Below are positions 15,497 to 23,753 of a DNA stretch of 30,851 bases, piece after piece (the first letter of the stretch is position 1; each line of letters opens with the position of its first letter). The DNA comes from a virus: positions 1-30,851 of the IMG/VR virus record IMGVR_UViG_3300034198_004497. One strand, given 5' to 3'. The notes below the pieces were generated by a model that worked only from the letters and a program-made list of their open reading frames with translations, was not told the origin of the DNA and made no database searches. Both the position numbers and the translations under genes were made by a program.

Positions 15497-15928
15497 ATGG
15501 CTAACGCACTCTACTCACCGGGCCGCGAAGGTTTCCTTGCCGGCGAAATCGACTGGGACACTGCCGTCATCAAGACCGTGTTGGTGCGTGGCTACACGCC
15601 CAACCTGACCACCCACAAGTTCGTTTCTGACGTTACTGGTGCCGGTGGCACCCTCGTCGGCACCCCGGCAACTCTTGGAACCAAGACGATTGCTGCTGGT
15701 GTCGCTGGGGCGGCCAACGTCACGTTCACGGCGGTTACCGCTGGTGCAGCGTGCCCGTACATCTTGATCTACCAGGCTTCCGCTGTCACTGGCGGTGCCG
15801 ACGTTGCGGCCACCCTTCAACGTGTTATTGCGTTGATCGACACGGCCACTGGCCTACCCGTTACGCCCAACGGCGGTAACATCACGATCACTTGGGACAC
15901 CGGAGCCAACAAGATTTTCCGACTCTGA
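15497..15928 (+). CDS. putative capsid decoration protein
   Basis: The 143-residue protein begins ALYSPGREGFLAGEIDWDTAVIKTVLV, a pattern I associate with small phage structural proteins that follow the capsid gene (a helix, then D-D/W-D-T-x-x-I-K-V-x-L-V). The remainder is Thr/Gly/Ala-rich beta sequence ending ITWDTGANKIFRL. It is preceded by a good AAGGAG ribosome-binding site after the post-capsid hairpin. Position and size suggest a head decoration or minor head protein. A tail-associated role cannot be excluded, since no homology search was possible. Confidence 0.6.
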   Translation: MANALYSPGREGFLAGEIDWDTAVIKTVLVRGYTPNLTTHKFVSDVTGAGGTLVGTPATLGTKTIAAGVAGAANVTFTAVTAGAACPYILIYQASAVTGGADVAATLQRVIALIDTATGLPVTPNGGNITITWDTGANKIFRL

Positions 15929-15965
15929 TTCGTGAACCCGTCAACACCGGAATCGAGAATCGTTC

Positions 15966-17834
15966 ATGGCAGATAACACAGTCATCAACCTGCAAAGTGG
16001 CGGGGACAGTATTGCCACCGACGATATTGCTGGGGTCAAAGTCCAGCGCGTCAAACTGATCCACGGTGTTGACGGGGTAAACGACGGTGATGTGGCATCA
16101 AGCAATCCGCTGCCTGTCACTGTCGGCAACACGCCTACCGTCAACTTGTCGGCTACCGATCGAACGAAGCTCGATGCCGCGGCAACCCCAGCAACTCAGC
16201 CTGTATCTGGAACGGTCACCGCGACAGGTCCGTTGACTGATACGCAGCTTCGCGCAGCCAACGTCAACACAACGCTTGCATCACTGGTCTACCCAACCGC
16301 GACTGGCAACAACACGGTTGCCCAACTTGCAGCCGGCGCGACGTTTACCGGCACGGCTGAGACGATCCAGAACCTGCAAGCGGCTCAGATCAGCGTCGTT
16401 GCCGATCAGCCGGTCACTGTTGTTGTCGAGCAGTTCTTGGATGCTGGCGCTACCAAACTGGTGTCGTCTGACACGTTCACGCGAGCCGCGTCAGTACCGC
16501 TCAACGAAAACGTGAGCTTGCCGGGTGACTACTTCCGAATCAAGATCACCAACAACGGCGCAAGCGCGACGACAACCCTGCAAGCAGGCGTCACGTTTGG
16601 CATCATGGCAACCGGCCCACGCGCTCTCACAAACCTCGGCAACAACAAGACGGCGATCTCGGAGGTCGGCGGTACTGCCGTCTCGGTGAACTCAGGTGTA
16701 GTCGATGCTGGCACGCAGCGCGTCGTTTTGCCTACCAATCAGCCCGCGATCCCGGTCACTGTCTCTGGCACCGTGACCGTCACGGACGGAGCCGGCTCAA
16801 TCACGGTGGACGGCGTGACGGCTGCCGGTGTCGCTCCCGCTGGCAATCCCGTGCTGAACGCGGGCACGGACGGAACACTAACAAGGTCGCTGCTTACCGA
16901 CACGGCAGGGCGACAGGTCGTAGTGGCGCAAGATGCGTCGGCTGCAATCAGTATCGCAGCGAACTCCACGGCATCCGGGTCGGTGACCGGACTGACGGGC
17001 GCTGGTACGGCAATGATTCAACTCACGGGCACGTTTGTTGCTACCGCTCAGGTGCAGGTAACCGTAGACGGGACGACGTGGGTCAACGTCACCGGCTCGC
17101 AGTCGATGATCAACGAGGCGACGGCAGCGTTCATAGCCTCGGGCAACCTCACCGCTGTTGGTGTGTATCAGGTAGACGTGTCGGGTGCGACGGGCGTGCG
17201 CGTCATCACGACTGCCTACACGTCGGGCACGATCACCGGCACCGTTCGCGTCTCTCCTTCAAGCGGCATGGTCGCGGTGCAGGGCGTCGTGCCTGTGTCT
17301 TACTCGTCGGGCACGTTTCTTGTTGACACTGAGTTGGCTACTGCTGCGGCGCTTGCCGATGCTGCGGCTAACCCGACCACGGCGACCGCTGGTGCTGCTG
17401 GTCTTGTCTGGAACGGCGCGACCTGGGATCGCCAGCGTACGGACAACTTCACGCAGAACGTGGACACGTCCTCGGCCCGTACCGCTACGGGTACTGGCGC
17501 GACTTTCACCAACCAAGTTGGCACCAACCTCATCGTGTGGATCAACGCAACAGTGGTCACCGGAACGACCCCGACTTGTCAGTTCCGCTTGCAATGGTCG
17601 CCTGACAACGGAACGACGTGGCTCGACCTTGACACGACCAACTTGCAGGGCACGGCGATTACAGGTGTCACGACTCAGTTGTTCCGCGTTGGCCCTAACT
17701 TGACCACTGTGGCTGGTAGCGCGACTGGTGGATCGAAGCAGGACATTGTGCCGCGCCTCATCCGTCTTGCGTGGACGATTGGTGGCACGACTCCTTCGTT
17801 CACGTTCGCGTCGTGGTTCACTACGACTGGATAG
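15966..17834 (+). CDS. large Thr/Ala/Gly-rich virion protein, possible head fiber or receptor-contact protein
   Basis: The product has 622 residues and is almost entirely predicted beta structure, with many Thr, Val, Ala and Gly. The N-terminus contains GVKVQRVKLIHGVDGVNDGDVASSNPLPVTV, a pattern common in phage surface proteins that open with a short oligomerisation motif and then carry repeated QPVSGTVTATG-like strands. Similar V-T-V-S-G-T-V-T-V segments recur near residue 260. The C-terminal 150 residues look like a globular beta domain (QFRLQWSPDNGTTWLDLDTTNLQGT). Such proteins decorate the head or form fibers. No catalytic motif was seen. The ribosome-binding site is weak. Confidence 0.6.
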   Translation: MADNTVINLQSGGDSIATDDIAGVKVQRVKLIHGVDGVNDGDVASSNPLPVTVGNTPTVNLSATDRTKLDAAATPATQPVSGTVTATGPLTDTQLRAANVNTTLASLVYPTATGNNTVAQLAAGATFTGTAETIQNLQAAQISVVADQPVTVVVEQFLDAGATKLVSSDTFTRAASVPLNENVSLPGDYFRIKITNNGASATTTLQAGVTFGIMATGPRALTNLGNNKTAISEVGGTAVSVNSGVVDAGTQRVVLPTNQPAIPVTVSGTVTVTDGAGSITVDGVTAAGVAPAGNPVLNAGTDGTLTRSLLTDTAGRQVVVAQDASAAISIAANSTASGSVTGLTGAGTAMIQLTGTFVATAQVQVTVDGTTWVNVTGSQSMINEATAAFIASGNLTAVGVYQVDVSGATGVRVITTAYTSGTITGTVRVSPSSGMVAVQGVVPVSYSSGTFLVDTELATAAALADAAANPTTATAGAAGLVWNGATWDRQRTDNFTQNVDTSSARTATGTGATFTNQVGTNLIVWINATVVTGTTPTCQFRLQWSPDNGTTWLDLDTTNLQGTAITGVTTQLFRVGPNLTTVAGSATGGSKQDIVPRLIRLAWTIGGTTPSFTFASWFTTTG

Positions 17835-17837
17835 CAG

Positions 17838-18245
17838 ATGAGCCTGCTACTTCTGCTGTCAGGGTCAACGGCTGCCATTCCTGAATCAACTATCACAGTT
17901 GATGGGATTGCAAGCGGTGAAGCTTTTGGGTTGCCCTCGGTGTTCACAAAGCAGCGGCTCACAATGAACTACGGTGTTGATGACCATGAGCGCGCCGATC
18001 ACCGCCTGTGGATGCGTCACCGTCCTTTCACTAGCCAGTTTTTGCTTGCCTGCAACGTGACTGCCGGAACAGTGGTCGTTGTTGATTCCCGGTACAGCCA
18101 GGAAGCACTGCTAGCCGAACGTGTTGTTGGTGGCGGCACGGAAACGATCGTCAACAACGGCTCACCCTTGTACGCTCTGCTGTTGGCGCAAGGTTTCTCG
18201 TGGGAGCCGTACGGTGGCAATCTTGACCCAATCAAGGAGGTTTGA
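17838..18245 (+). CDS. small virion protein of unknown function
   Basis: The 135-residue protein starts three bases after the previous stop. It opens with a short hydrophobic stretch (LLLLLSGSTAAIP) and then ITVDGIASGEAFGLPSV, a short beta motif that recurs in phage structural proteins, often at fiber or head-fiber ends. The remainder contains RADHRLWMRHRPF and ends EPYGGNLDPIKEV. It is too small for a fiber. A connector or attachment subunit for its larger neighbours is possible. Its last codons hold the AAGGAGG ribosome-binding site of the next gene. Confidence 0.55.
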   Translation: MSLLLLLSGSTAAIPESTITVDGIASGEAFGLPSVFTKQRLTMNYGVDDHERADHRLWMRHRPFTSQFLLACNVTAGTVVVVDSRYSQEALLAERVVGGGTETIVNNGSPLYALLLAQGFSWEPYGGNLDPIKEV

Positions 18246-18248
18246 GTT

Positions 18249-19151
18249 GTGGCTACCGTTGATGACCTTGTGACGCAGACAAGGAACATGCTGCAAGGGT
18301 CAATGACTGACGAGTTTTCAGTCCTCGCCAACCCGTACGCAGTCACCGATACGACCATCACGCTCCGGTATCCGCGAACCAAGATTCAGCCGAACATGGT
18401 TCTGTCGTGCGGCTTGAACACGTGGTACGTCCTTGATGCCAGCTCGGATGGAACCACGTTCACGATCCTGCCCAGCACTGACGGCTCACCCAAGGTCGCT
18501 ATCACTGACACGGCAACCTCGCTGGTGCGAATCAAGCCTCGCTACACAAACTGGGCGATCTTTCAGGAACTGTCCGATGCGATTGCGGCTGTGTCGTCGC
18601 CGGCCAACGGGGTGTTCGGGGTTGCCTCGTTTGAAGCCTCGCCCAACTACGTCACGGGCTATTACTCGCTTCCAGACACCTGGACAGTCAACCCGATCCG
18701 CTTGCTGCGGGTGCGATCCAAGAACCACATGACTCAGGCTTGGCAGGACGTTCCCTCGTATGAGTGGATTCCTGAAAACGGGGCCGTCAAAATCTTTGAG
18801 CCGCAGCCTCGAGCGTCGTTGCTAGAGTTCCTGTTTGCCATGCCGTTTGCTCGACCGTCAGCTTTGACTGACGACCTTTACACGGCTTTGGGCATGTATC
18901 CCGAAATGAGGGATATTCCTACCCTCGGTGCCGCCATGATGCTTTCGCTTGGCTCAGAGGGTCGCCGCGGGCAACTCAACGCGCAAGGAGATTCGCGTCG
19001 GGCCGAAGAAGTGCCCCCAGGTGGGCACACGTCCATGTCACGATCGTTTGCAGCCCACCGACAGGCGCGCATCAGCGAGGAAGCCTCACGGTTGATTCGC
19101 TTGTACGGGTACCGGGGCGCATCGGGCATGAGCAACAGGTCTGGTTTCTGA
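18249..19151 (+). CDS. putative head-tail connector (neck) protein
   Basis: This 300-residue protein starts with GTG seven bases after AAGGAGG. The N-terminus (ATVDDLVTQTRNMLQGS) is helical. A beta region with RYPRTKIQPNMVLSCG and NTWYVLDAS follows. The C-terminal half contains DIPTLGAAMMLSLGSEGRRGQLNAQGD and a basic helical tail (RSFAAHRQARISEEASRLIRLYGYRG). The mix of a small beta insertion with long helices near the end, plus position between head and tail genes, fits an adaptor that sits under the portal. The assignment rests mainly on context. Confidence 0.55.
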   Translation: MATVDDLVTQTRNMLQGSMTDEFSVLANPYAVTDTTITLRYPRTKIQPNMVLSCGLNTWYVLDASSDGTTFTILPSTDGSPKVAITDTATSLVRIKPRYTNWAIFQELSDAIAAVSSPANGVFGVASFEASPNYVTGYYSLPDTWTVNPIRLLRVRSKNHMTQAWQDVPSYEWIPENGAVKIFEPQPRASLLEFLFAMPFARPSALTDDLYTALGMYPEMRDIPTLGAAMMLSLGSEGRRGQLNAQGDSRRAEEVPPGGHTSMSRSFAAHRQARISEEASRLIRLYGYRGASGMSNRSGF

Positions 19152-19152
19152 C

Positions 19153-20988
19153 ATGGCAGAAATCACATACCCACTCAACACACCGTTTATCACTGGCTCT
19201 GGTTCTGAACCGCAAGCCGATTCAGCAAACCTGCCGGTGTCGGTCAACGGGCGTGGGTTTCTGATCGACAACTTTTCTGGCGACGGCATGATGTACCAGC
19301 GGTTTATGCGTCAGAGCATTCAGCTTCTCAACACTCAGCAAGCACAGTCCTCTGCTGACCAGTCACTGATTGCTCCCGAAGTGTGGCGTCGCAGTATCGA
19401 GTCGTGGGCTTCTGGTGCTGGGCAGCCCAAGTACGACAAGCGAGAGTCGCTGCCTGAGCGTTACGAGTCCTCGAGCGGCATGGACCCCTGGACTCGATGG
19501 ACGCTGCGACCGCTGAATCGCACGACGTTGGCTCGTACGCTTCCCGCGGGCCGCTGCAAAGTGTCGCAGGGCAACGGCGTGACCTTGTTCTGTGTTGGCA
19601 CGCAAGGCTACTGGTTTGACGGGGCCACTTATGCCTCGATCACGTTCACTAGCGCAGTCATCGACGCGACAAGTGACGGAAACTTCCACTACACGCTGCA
19701 CACCAACAAAGAGATTCGGAAGTGGACTGACTCAATCACGTCGGTTGTGTTTGCCACTGCGCCCGCTACGCCGGTCATCGACAAGTCAATGTTGGCGGTT
19801 GTCAAAGGCTTTCTGATGCTTGGCTTGGCAAACGTCCTGTACGACGCCACCAGCGGCACACCGGCTGTTGTAATGACGCACCCTCTCGCGTCGTTTGTGT
19901 GGCTTCGGGCTTGCGACGGACTCACTGTTGCCTACTTCTTGGGCGGCTCAGGAGACAAGTGGCATATCCTTCGATCCGCGGTAGATGCGACAACCGCCAC
20001 CAAACTCACACCACCAGCGGTAGCGGCAACCCTGCCTGACGGGGAAGTGGCTCTCGAGGTCGCCTCGTATCAAGGGTTTGTTTTGGTGGGAACGTCGAAA
20101 GGCTGGCGCTTTGCCAACCCTGCCGGCGACGGAGCGTTGACCTATGGCCGGCTGATCCACACCCAAGTGCCTGTGCGCTGCTTTGAGGGTCAGGATCGGT
20201 TCGTCTGGTTTGGGATGGACGGCCAAGTGTCACCGGCCCGCGCTCCCCTTCTGGGTCGAGCTGATCTGTCTACGTTTGTGGGAGACCTTGTGCCGGCTGC
20301 CGCTGACGACTTGCAGGGCGGCACTAGCGGCGCTGTTGCCTACGTTGGTACTGCGCCGAACGGTCTGCGCTTGTACGCCGTTGAAGGCGAAGGGGTGTAC
20401 GCCGAGCAAGCCATTCCTATTGCCAGCGCCACGCTGACACAGGGGGCAATCGACTTCGGTGCCAACGACTCAAAGAAGGGCTTGTACGCCCAAGTGTTCA
20501 ACGAGCCGATTGCTGGCGGCACTTACAGCGTTGAAGCTTTTTACGACGGCTCGTTGACTGCCGACAGCATTGGTGCTGGCACGTCTTTCGGGTCAGTGTC
20601 GAGCGGCAACATGGGTTTGCGAGAGAAGTTCACGTCCGTATCGCTTCGAATCACGATTGCCCCGGATGCGACGAGCAACCTTTACCCCATCATCAACCGG
20701 GTTGAGGTTCGATCGGTGCCAATCCCTGGATCAGCGAACGAGTGGCGCATCCCGCTAGTCGTCAAAGACACGATCGAGTACGACGGTGCTACTTACTCAC
20801 GCAGCGCGGAAGAAGATTTCGACATGCTGCTTGGACTGGTCAACTCTCGAGCGACTTTCGCTTACCGTGAAGGGTCACGTCAGTACCAACTGTTCGCCAC
20901 TGAGTACGCATGGATGCCTCAGCATCTTACTGAGTCCATGACTTCGTTCGAAGGAACATTCGTCCTGACTGCGAGAGAGGTTCTGTAA
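19153..20988 (+). CDS. putative tail protein (tail hub/nozzle-like)
   Basis: The 611-residue protein starts with ATG one base after the previous stop. The N-terminus (PLNTPFITGSGSEPQADSANLPVSVNGRGFLID) leads into a motif region SWASGAGQPKYDKRESLPERYESSSGMDPWTRWTL. That region resembles a conserved opening of large phage tail proteins, in which a W..GAGQ..Y is followed by R...S.G.D.W. A long beta-rich body with repeated short strands follows, suggesting a propeller-like or barrel fold. The C-terminus (ESMTSFEGTFVLTAREVL) is typical of tail proteins that pack against a partner. Its TAA overlaps the next ATG. The hub or nozzle role is an inference. Confidence 0.6.
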   Translation: MAEITYPLNTPFITGSGSEPQADSANLPVSVNGRGFLIDNFSGDGMMYQRFMRQSIQLLNTQQAQSSADQSLIAPEVWRRSIESWASGAGQPKYDKRESLPERYESSSGMDPWTRWTLRPLNRTTLARTLPAGRCKVSQGNGVTLFCVGTQGYWFDGATYASITFTSAVIDATSDGNFHYTLHTNKEIRKWTDSITSVVFATAPATPVIDKSMLAVVKGFLMLGLANVLYDATSGTPAVVMTHPLASFVWLRACDGLTVAYFLGGSGDKWHILRSAVDATTATKLTPPAVAATLPDGEVALEVASYQGFVLVGTSKGWRFANPAGDGALTYGRLIHTQVPVRCFEGQDRFVWFGMDGQVSPARAPLLGRADLSTFVGDLVPAAADDLQGGTSGAVAYVGTAPNGLRLYAVEGEGVYAEQAIPIASATLTQGAIDFGANDSKKGLYAQVFNEPIAGGTYSVEAFYDGSLTADSIGAGTSFGSVSSGNMGLREKFTSVSLRITIAPDATSNLYPIINRVEVRSVPIPGSANEWRIPLVVKDTIEYDGATYSRSAEEDFDMLLGLVNSRATFAYREGSRQYQLFATEYAWMPQHLTESMTSFEGTFVLTAREVL

Positions 20989-22133
20989 TGCCGCTACGAG
21001 GACATTCAGGTGGCGCGTCCCCGCTTGCTCTGACTTCTGCCATGACGGCAGGGTCAACGACGTTTACCGTCGCTAGCATCATCGGGACGTGGCCGACAGG
21101 CGTGAGCAACACGTACCCGTTCATCGTGTGCTTGGAGCGCGGCACGGTGCGTGAAGAAAAGATCCTCGTTGGGGTCCGCACTGGAACGTCGTTTGCCACT
21201 CTCACCAGAGGCTACGACGGCACCACTGCTCAGTCGCATGGCGCTGGGTCGGCGGTCGAGCACGTCATCGGAGCCATTGAAATGGACGAGAGCAACGTCC
21301 ACGTCAACACCCAGTTCGGGGTGCATGGCCTTGGCCCATCGGAGCAGTTGGTTGGAACCGACAAGGTTCAGACGCTCACCAACAAGACCATCAACTCGTC
21401 CAACAACACGGTCACTGTCGCTCAAGCTTCTGTAACTGGCTTGCCGGCTGTCGTCACGGCATCGACCAACCATATTGCTGCAAGCGCCAATGTTCACGGC
21501 ATCGGTGCAGGAAGTAGTGTTGTTGGGACAGATACGACACAGACTCTTGCAAACAAAACGCTCACTGCGCCGACTGTGAATAACCCCACGATTTACAGCG
21601 CGACTATCGTAGGGGCGACCATCAACAGTGGGACTCTTACCGGCCCTATTATTGTGGGTGGGGACATAGGTAGCCCGACTATCAGCAATCCCACCATTAC
21701 CGATCCTTCCGTTTCAATCAACGGTAGTCCCGGTTCAGGTGCATGGTCAGTATCTACTCTTGTCGATACGTTTGCGGCAACGTGGGCCAACCTAAGTGGA
21801 ACGGGCACGCCCATTATTACGACCAACTGGCGTCATCGGTTTCTGAACCAAAAAACTGTTGCCTTTCAAGTGTACGTCAACATTTCTGGCGGCACTCTTA
21901 CTGCTACCGGCGCAGCGAACGAGACGATCAACCTCATCATTCCTACGATTTGGGGAACAGTAGCCTCGTACGCGACACAGTTTTTCAGCGCACGCAACAC
22001 CAACTCTGCCGGCATCTACACCAGCGTCACTGCCGGTGGTACGACGCTAGCGTTTACACAACTTGCTGCCAACCCGCTTGGAACGAGCAACATCGCTAAC
22101 CTACGCGCATGGGGAACGCTCGAACTAGCCTAA
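20988..22133 (+). CDS. tail fiber protein
   Basis: This 381-residue protein has fiber architecture. The N-terminal domain (about residues 1-95) contains FTVASIIGTWPTGVSNTYPFIVCLERGTVREEKILV and LTRGYDGTTAQSH, a common virion-attachment module. Thin repetitive segments follow with the motif QTLTNKTI/QTLANKTL twice, a collagen-like or triple-beta shaft signature in phage fibers, and then a run of short I-x-x-P-T-I repeats. The last 130 residues look like a compact beta tip (TVAFQVYVNISGGTLTATGA). The tip is the likely host-receptor contact. Its ATG overlaps the previous stop (TAATG). Confidence 0.75.
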   Translation: MPLRGHSGGASPLALTSAMTAGSTTFTVASIIGTWPTGVSNTYPFIVCLERGTVREEKILVGVRTGTSFATLTRGYDGTTAQSHGAGSAVEHVIGAIEMDESNVHVNTQFGVHGLGPSEQLVGTDKVQTLTNKTINSSNNTVTVAQASVTGLPAVVTASTNHIAASANVHGIGAGSSVVGTDTTQTLANKTLTAPTVNNPTIYSATIVGATINSGTLTGPIIVGGDIGSPTISNPTITDPSVSINGSPGSGAWSVSTLVDTFAATWANLSGTGTPIITTNWRHRFLNQKTVAFQVYVNISGGTLTATGAANETINLIIPTIWGTVASYATQFFSARNTNSAGIYTSVTAGGTTLAFTQLAANPLGTSNIANLRAWGTLELA

Positions 22134-22146
22134 TAAGGAGTACGAC

Positions 22147-22272
22147 GTGATCTACGAAGAACTGTTCACAGATGACTTTGACGACATGCCGAAGGATGAT
22201 GAGCCGTCAGAGTTGCCGGACGGCGACGATGATGATTCGGATTCTTTCGAGGACGCAGAGGACAACAAATGA
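22147..22272 (+). CDS. 41-residue very acidic protein
   Basis: A GTG at 22147 follows GGAG by six bases and gives IYEELFTDDFDDMPKDDEPS, then a D-rich run, ending EDAEDNK. Twenty of 41 residues are Asp or Glu and only two are Lys. The stop overlaps the endolysin ATG (ATGA), so the two are probably translated together. The density of negative charge recalls DNA-mimic or chaperone-like proteins, but there is no further evidence. Alternatively it may simply couple endolysin translation to the fiber gene. The ribosome site, frame use and both junctions support it as a real gene. Confidence 0.6.
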   Translation: MIYEELFTDDFDDMPKDDEPSELPDGDDDDSDSFEDAEDNK

Positions 22273-23156
22273 CCGTCTACCCAATCCCCACCCCCAGCGT
22301 CTTGCGTGACGCTTTCCGCAGGTTCGGCGTGGTTCTGTCCGAGGAACCTGACTGCGCTACTCGAGGTCGCCCGTGGTCGAGCGGTTTGCGGGCGATGGTC
22401 GATCACCACACGGCTGGGTCAGATTCGCTTGGCTACATGCTGAACCGCAAAGGCAACTACCCGTTTGCCAACGCGCTGTTCAACAAGAACGGGACCGTCC
22501 ACATCTTGTCCTACCTGTCCGTGTGGGGGTCTGGTGATGGTGGTCCGTGGGCCGGCGTCGCTGATGAGGATTCGCTGCACCTTGTTGCATGGCAAAACGA
22601 GGTTGAGTCGCTAGGCCGCGGACAGGACTTCACTAGCCAGCAGCTCGATTCGCTGGGTCGAGTCAACGCGGCTCTAGTGTGGCTTGGTGTGCCGGCTGCC
22701 CACGAAATCAACCACCGGGACTGGGCAGACGCTACCAATGGCGTCACTGGTCCGCTTCGGGTGCGTGAGAACGGCAGAACTACCGAAGGCCGAAAGATCG
22801 ACACGTTGTATGACACGGTGTGGCTGCGTCAGTCAACGGCGCGGTTCATTCGACTCAACCCTCCGGTGGAGAAGCCGAAGCCGGTGATTCGTCCTGACGG
22901 CGTGGTGGCGTTGAAGAATCTTCGCCCAGGGAAGCGCAACAGTGATGTGGCAGAGTTTCAGACGGCGCTTCGAGCGTTCCTGGGGCGGGCCGCGGCATCG
23001 AAGTTGAATCCTTCCGGTGTCACTGGGTTTTACGGTGACGAGACGAAGGCGCTGTGCCGTAATGCCTATGCGAAGTTGGGGTGGACTCGAGGCGACTTGA
23101 CTGTGCCCGGTCCGCTGATGTTGACCGCGATCGGCTTGAAGCTTGAAGGGAGGTAA
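22269..23156 (+). CDS. endolysin: N-acetylmuramoyl-L-alanine amidase with peptidoglycan-binding domain
   Basis: The enzyme cuts the amide bond between muramic acid and the stem peptide and so lyses the cell with the holin encoded at 791-1051. It has 295 residues. The N-terminal Amidase_2 domain shows VDHHTAG at about residues 43-49 and HEINHRDWADATNGVTGP at about 145-162, which supply the zinc-binding His residues and nearby acidic groups. After a Pro-rich linker (NPPVEKPKPVIRPDG), the C-terminal region RNSDVAEFQTALRAFLG, then GFYGDETKALCRNAYAKLGW, matches a PG_binding_1 domain. There is no signal peptide, so export depends on the holin. Its start overlaps the small acidic gene. Confidence 0.88.
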   Translation: MTVYPIPTPSVLRDAFRRFGVVLSEEPDCATRGRPWSSGLRAMVDHHTAGSDSLGYMLNRKGNYPFANALFNKNGTVHILSYLSVWGSGDGGPWAGVADEDSLHLVAWQNEVESLGRGQDFTSQQLDSLGRVNAALVWLGVPAAHEINHRDWADATNGVTGPLRVRENGRTTEGRKIDTLYDTVWLRQSTARFIRLNPPVEKPKPVIRPDGVVALKNLRPGKRNSDVAEFQTALRAFLGRAAASKLNPSGVTGFYGDETKALCRNAYAKLGWTRGDLTVPGPLMLTAIGLKLEGR

Positions 23157-23159
23157 GTC

Positions 23160-23372
23160 ATGCCACAGGCAACCAGTCTACAAATCGCCCGCACGCTGGG
23201 TATTTCTGTCAGCGAAGCGGACACGATTCGGGCCGCTGATGGGGTGACGCTCGCTGTTGCTCGCAAGCTCGCGCTTCGTCAAGAGATTGTCGCGTCGTAC
23301 GTTGACCCGCAGGCGCTTGTACCGACAGCGATCGCCACGCTCGAGGCTTTCGGCAACCCGGTTCTTTCCTGA
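23160..23372 (+). CDS. small helical protein, last gene of the rightward block
   Basis: This 70-residue protein begins three bases after the endolysin stop, following GGAGG within the endolysin's last codons. It is helical (SLQIARTLGISVSEADTIRAADGVTLAVARKLALRQEIVASY) with a pattern like a small helix-turn-helix (TSLQIARTLGISVSEADTI). It ends PTAIATLEAFGNPVLS. A DNA-binding role is conceivable but the recognition helix is not basic, so this is weak. It could equally be a lysis accessory protein. The bidirectional terminator follows eight bases after its stop. Confidence 0.6.
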   Translation: MPQATSLQIARTLGISVSEADTIRAADGVTLAVARKLALRQEIVASYVDPQALVPTAIATLEAFGNPVLS

Positions 23373-23379
23373 CAAGCCA

Positions 23380-23425
23380 ACAGCCCCCCACCCGGCTGAC
23401 TTTGGGAGTCTGGGTGGGGGGCTGT
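23380..23425. terminator. bidirectional terminator between convergent gene blocks
   Basis: ACAGCCCCCCACCC and GGGTGGGGGGCTGT form a perfect 14-bp stem with an 18-base loop. The stem lies in the gap between the last rightward gene (stop at 23372) and the last leftward gene (stop at 23433). On the + strand it is followed by CCTATTTC. The convergent layout makes a two-way terminator very likely. Confidence 0.9.
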
Positions 23426-23432
23426 CCTATTT

Positions 23433-23753
23433 CTAGACTGAACGGTAACAGTCGCAAGGTCCAATCCGGGTAGGCACTTGGCACTCGTTGTCGCCGTGGT
23501 GTGGATGCTCGCAAGTGACACATGACCCTAGCGGTGCTGGTGCAAGGTCTTGTTCTGGTTCGTCGTAGATGGGAACGACTGGTGAGTGGAACCTGTCGAG
23601 GTTTTCTCGCTGATCCACTGTCTCAGCCTGAGACAGTGACTCCCACGTCAACGTCTGCTCATCAGTCCACACCAACTCGATGACATGCTCGTCGCCGTGT
23701 GGCACGTCTAAGCCACATCGACCATGCTTTGGGTGAATCGCGTAGCACCTCAT
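23433..23753 (-). CDS. small Cys/His-rich protein, putative zinc-binding
   Basis: The 106-residue protein is the last gene of the leftward block. Its ATG overlaps the stop of the PP-loop gene (ATGA). The N-terminus reads MRCYAIHPKHGRCGLDVPHGDEHVIE and the C-terminus CVTCEHPHHGDNECQVP then GPCDC. That gives two clusters of Cys and His able to bind zinc, one of the form C-x8-9-C with nearby His, the other C-x2-C-x8-C with HH between. The middle carries the palindrome-encoded SQAET. I do not recognise a family. A role as a small partner of the upstream PP-loop protein is possible. Confidence 0.6.
   Translation of the reverse strand: MRCYAIHPKHGRCGLDVPHGDEHVIELVWTDEQTLTWESLSQAETVDQRENLDRFHSPVVPIYDEPEQDLAPAPLGSCVTCEHPHHGDNECQVPTRIGPCDCYRSV
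23619..23635. repeat. dispersed palindrome, copy 4 (TGTCTCAGCCTGAGACA)
   Basis: This copy lies inside the Cys/His-rich gene. With flanking bases it becomes a perfect 23-bp palindrome, CACTGTCTCAG-C-CTGAGACAGTG (23616-23638), the longest extension besides copy 3. On the minus strand it encodes S-Q-A-E-T. Confidence 0.85.

Noticed and set aside
23160-23372. Cro/repressor-like regulator encoded by the last rightward gene
   Set aside because: The ISVSEADTI region can be drawn as a helix-turn-helix, but the second helix is acidic and there is no second DNA-contact region.
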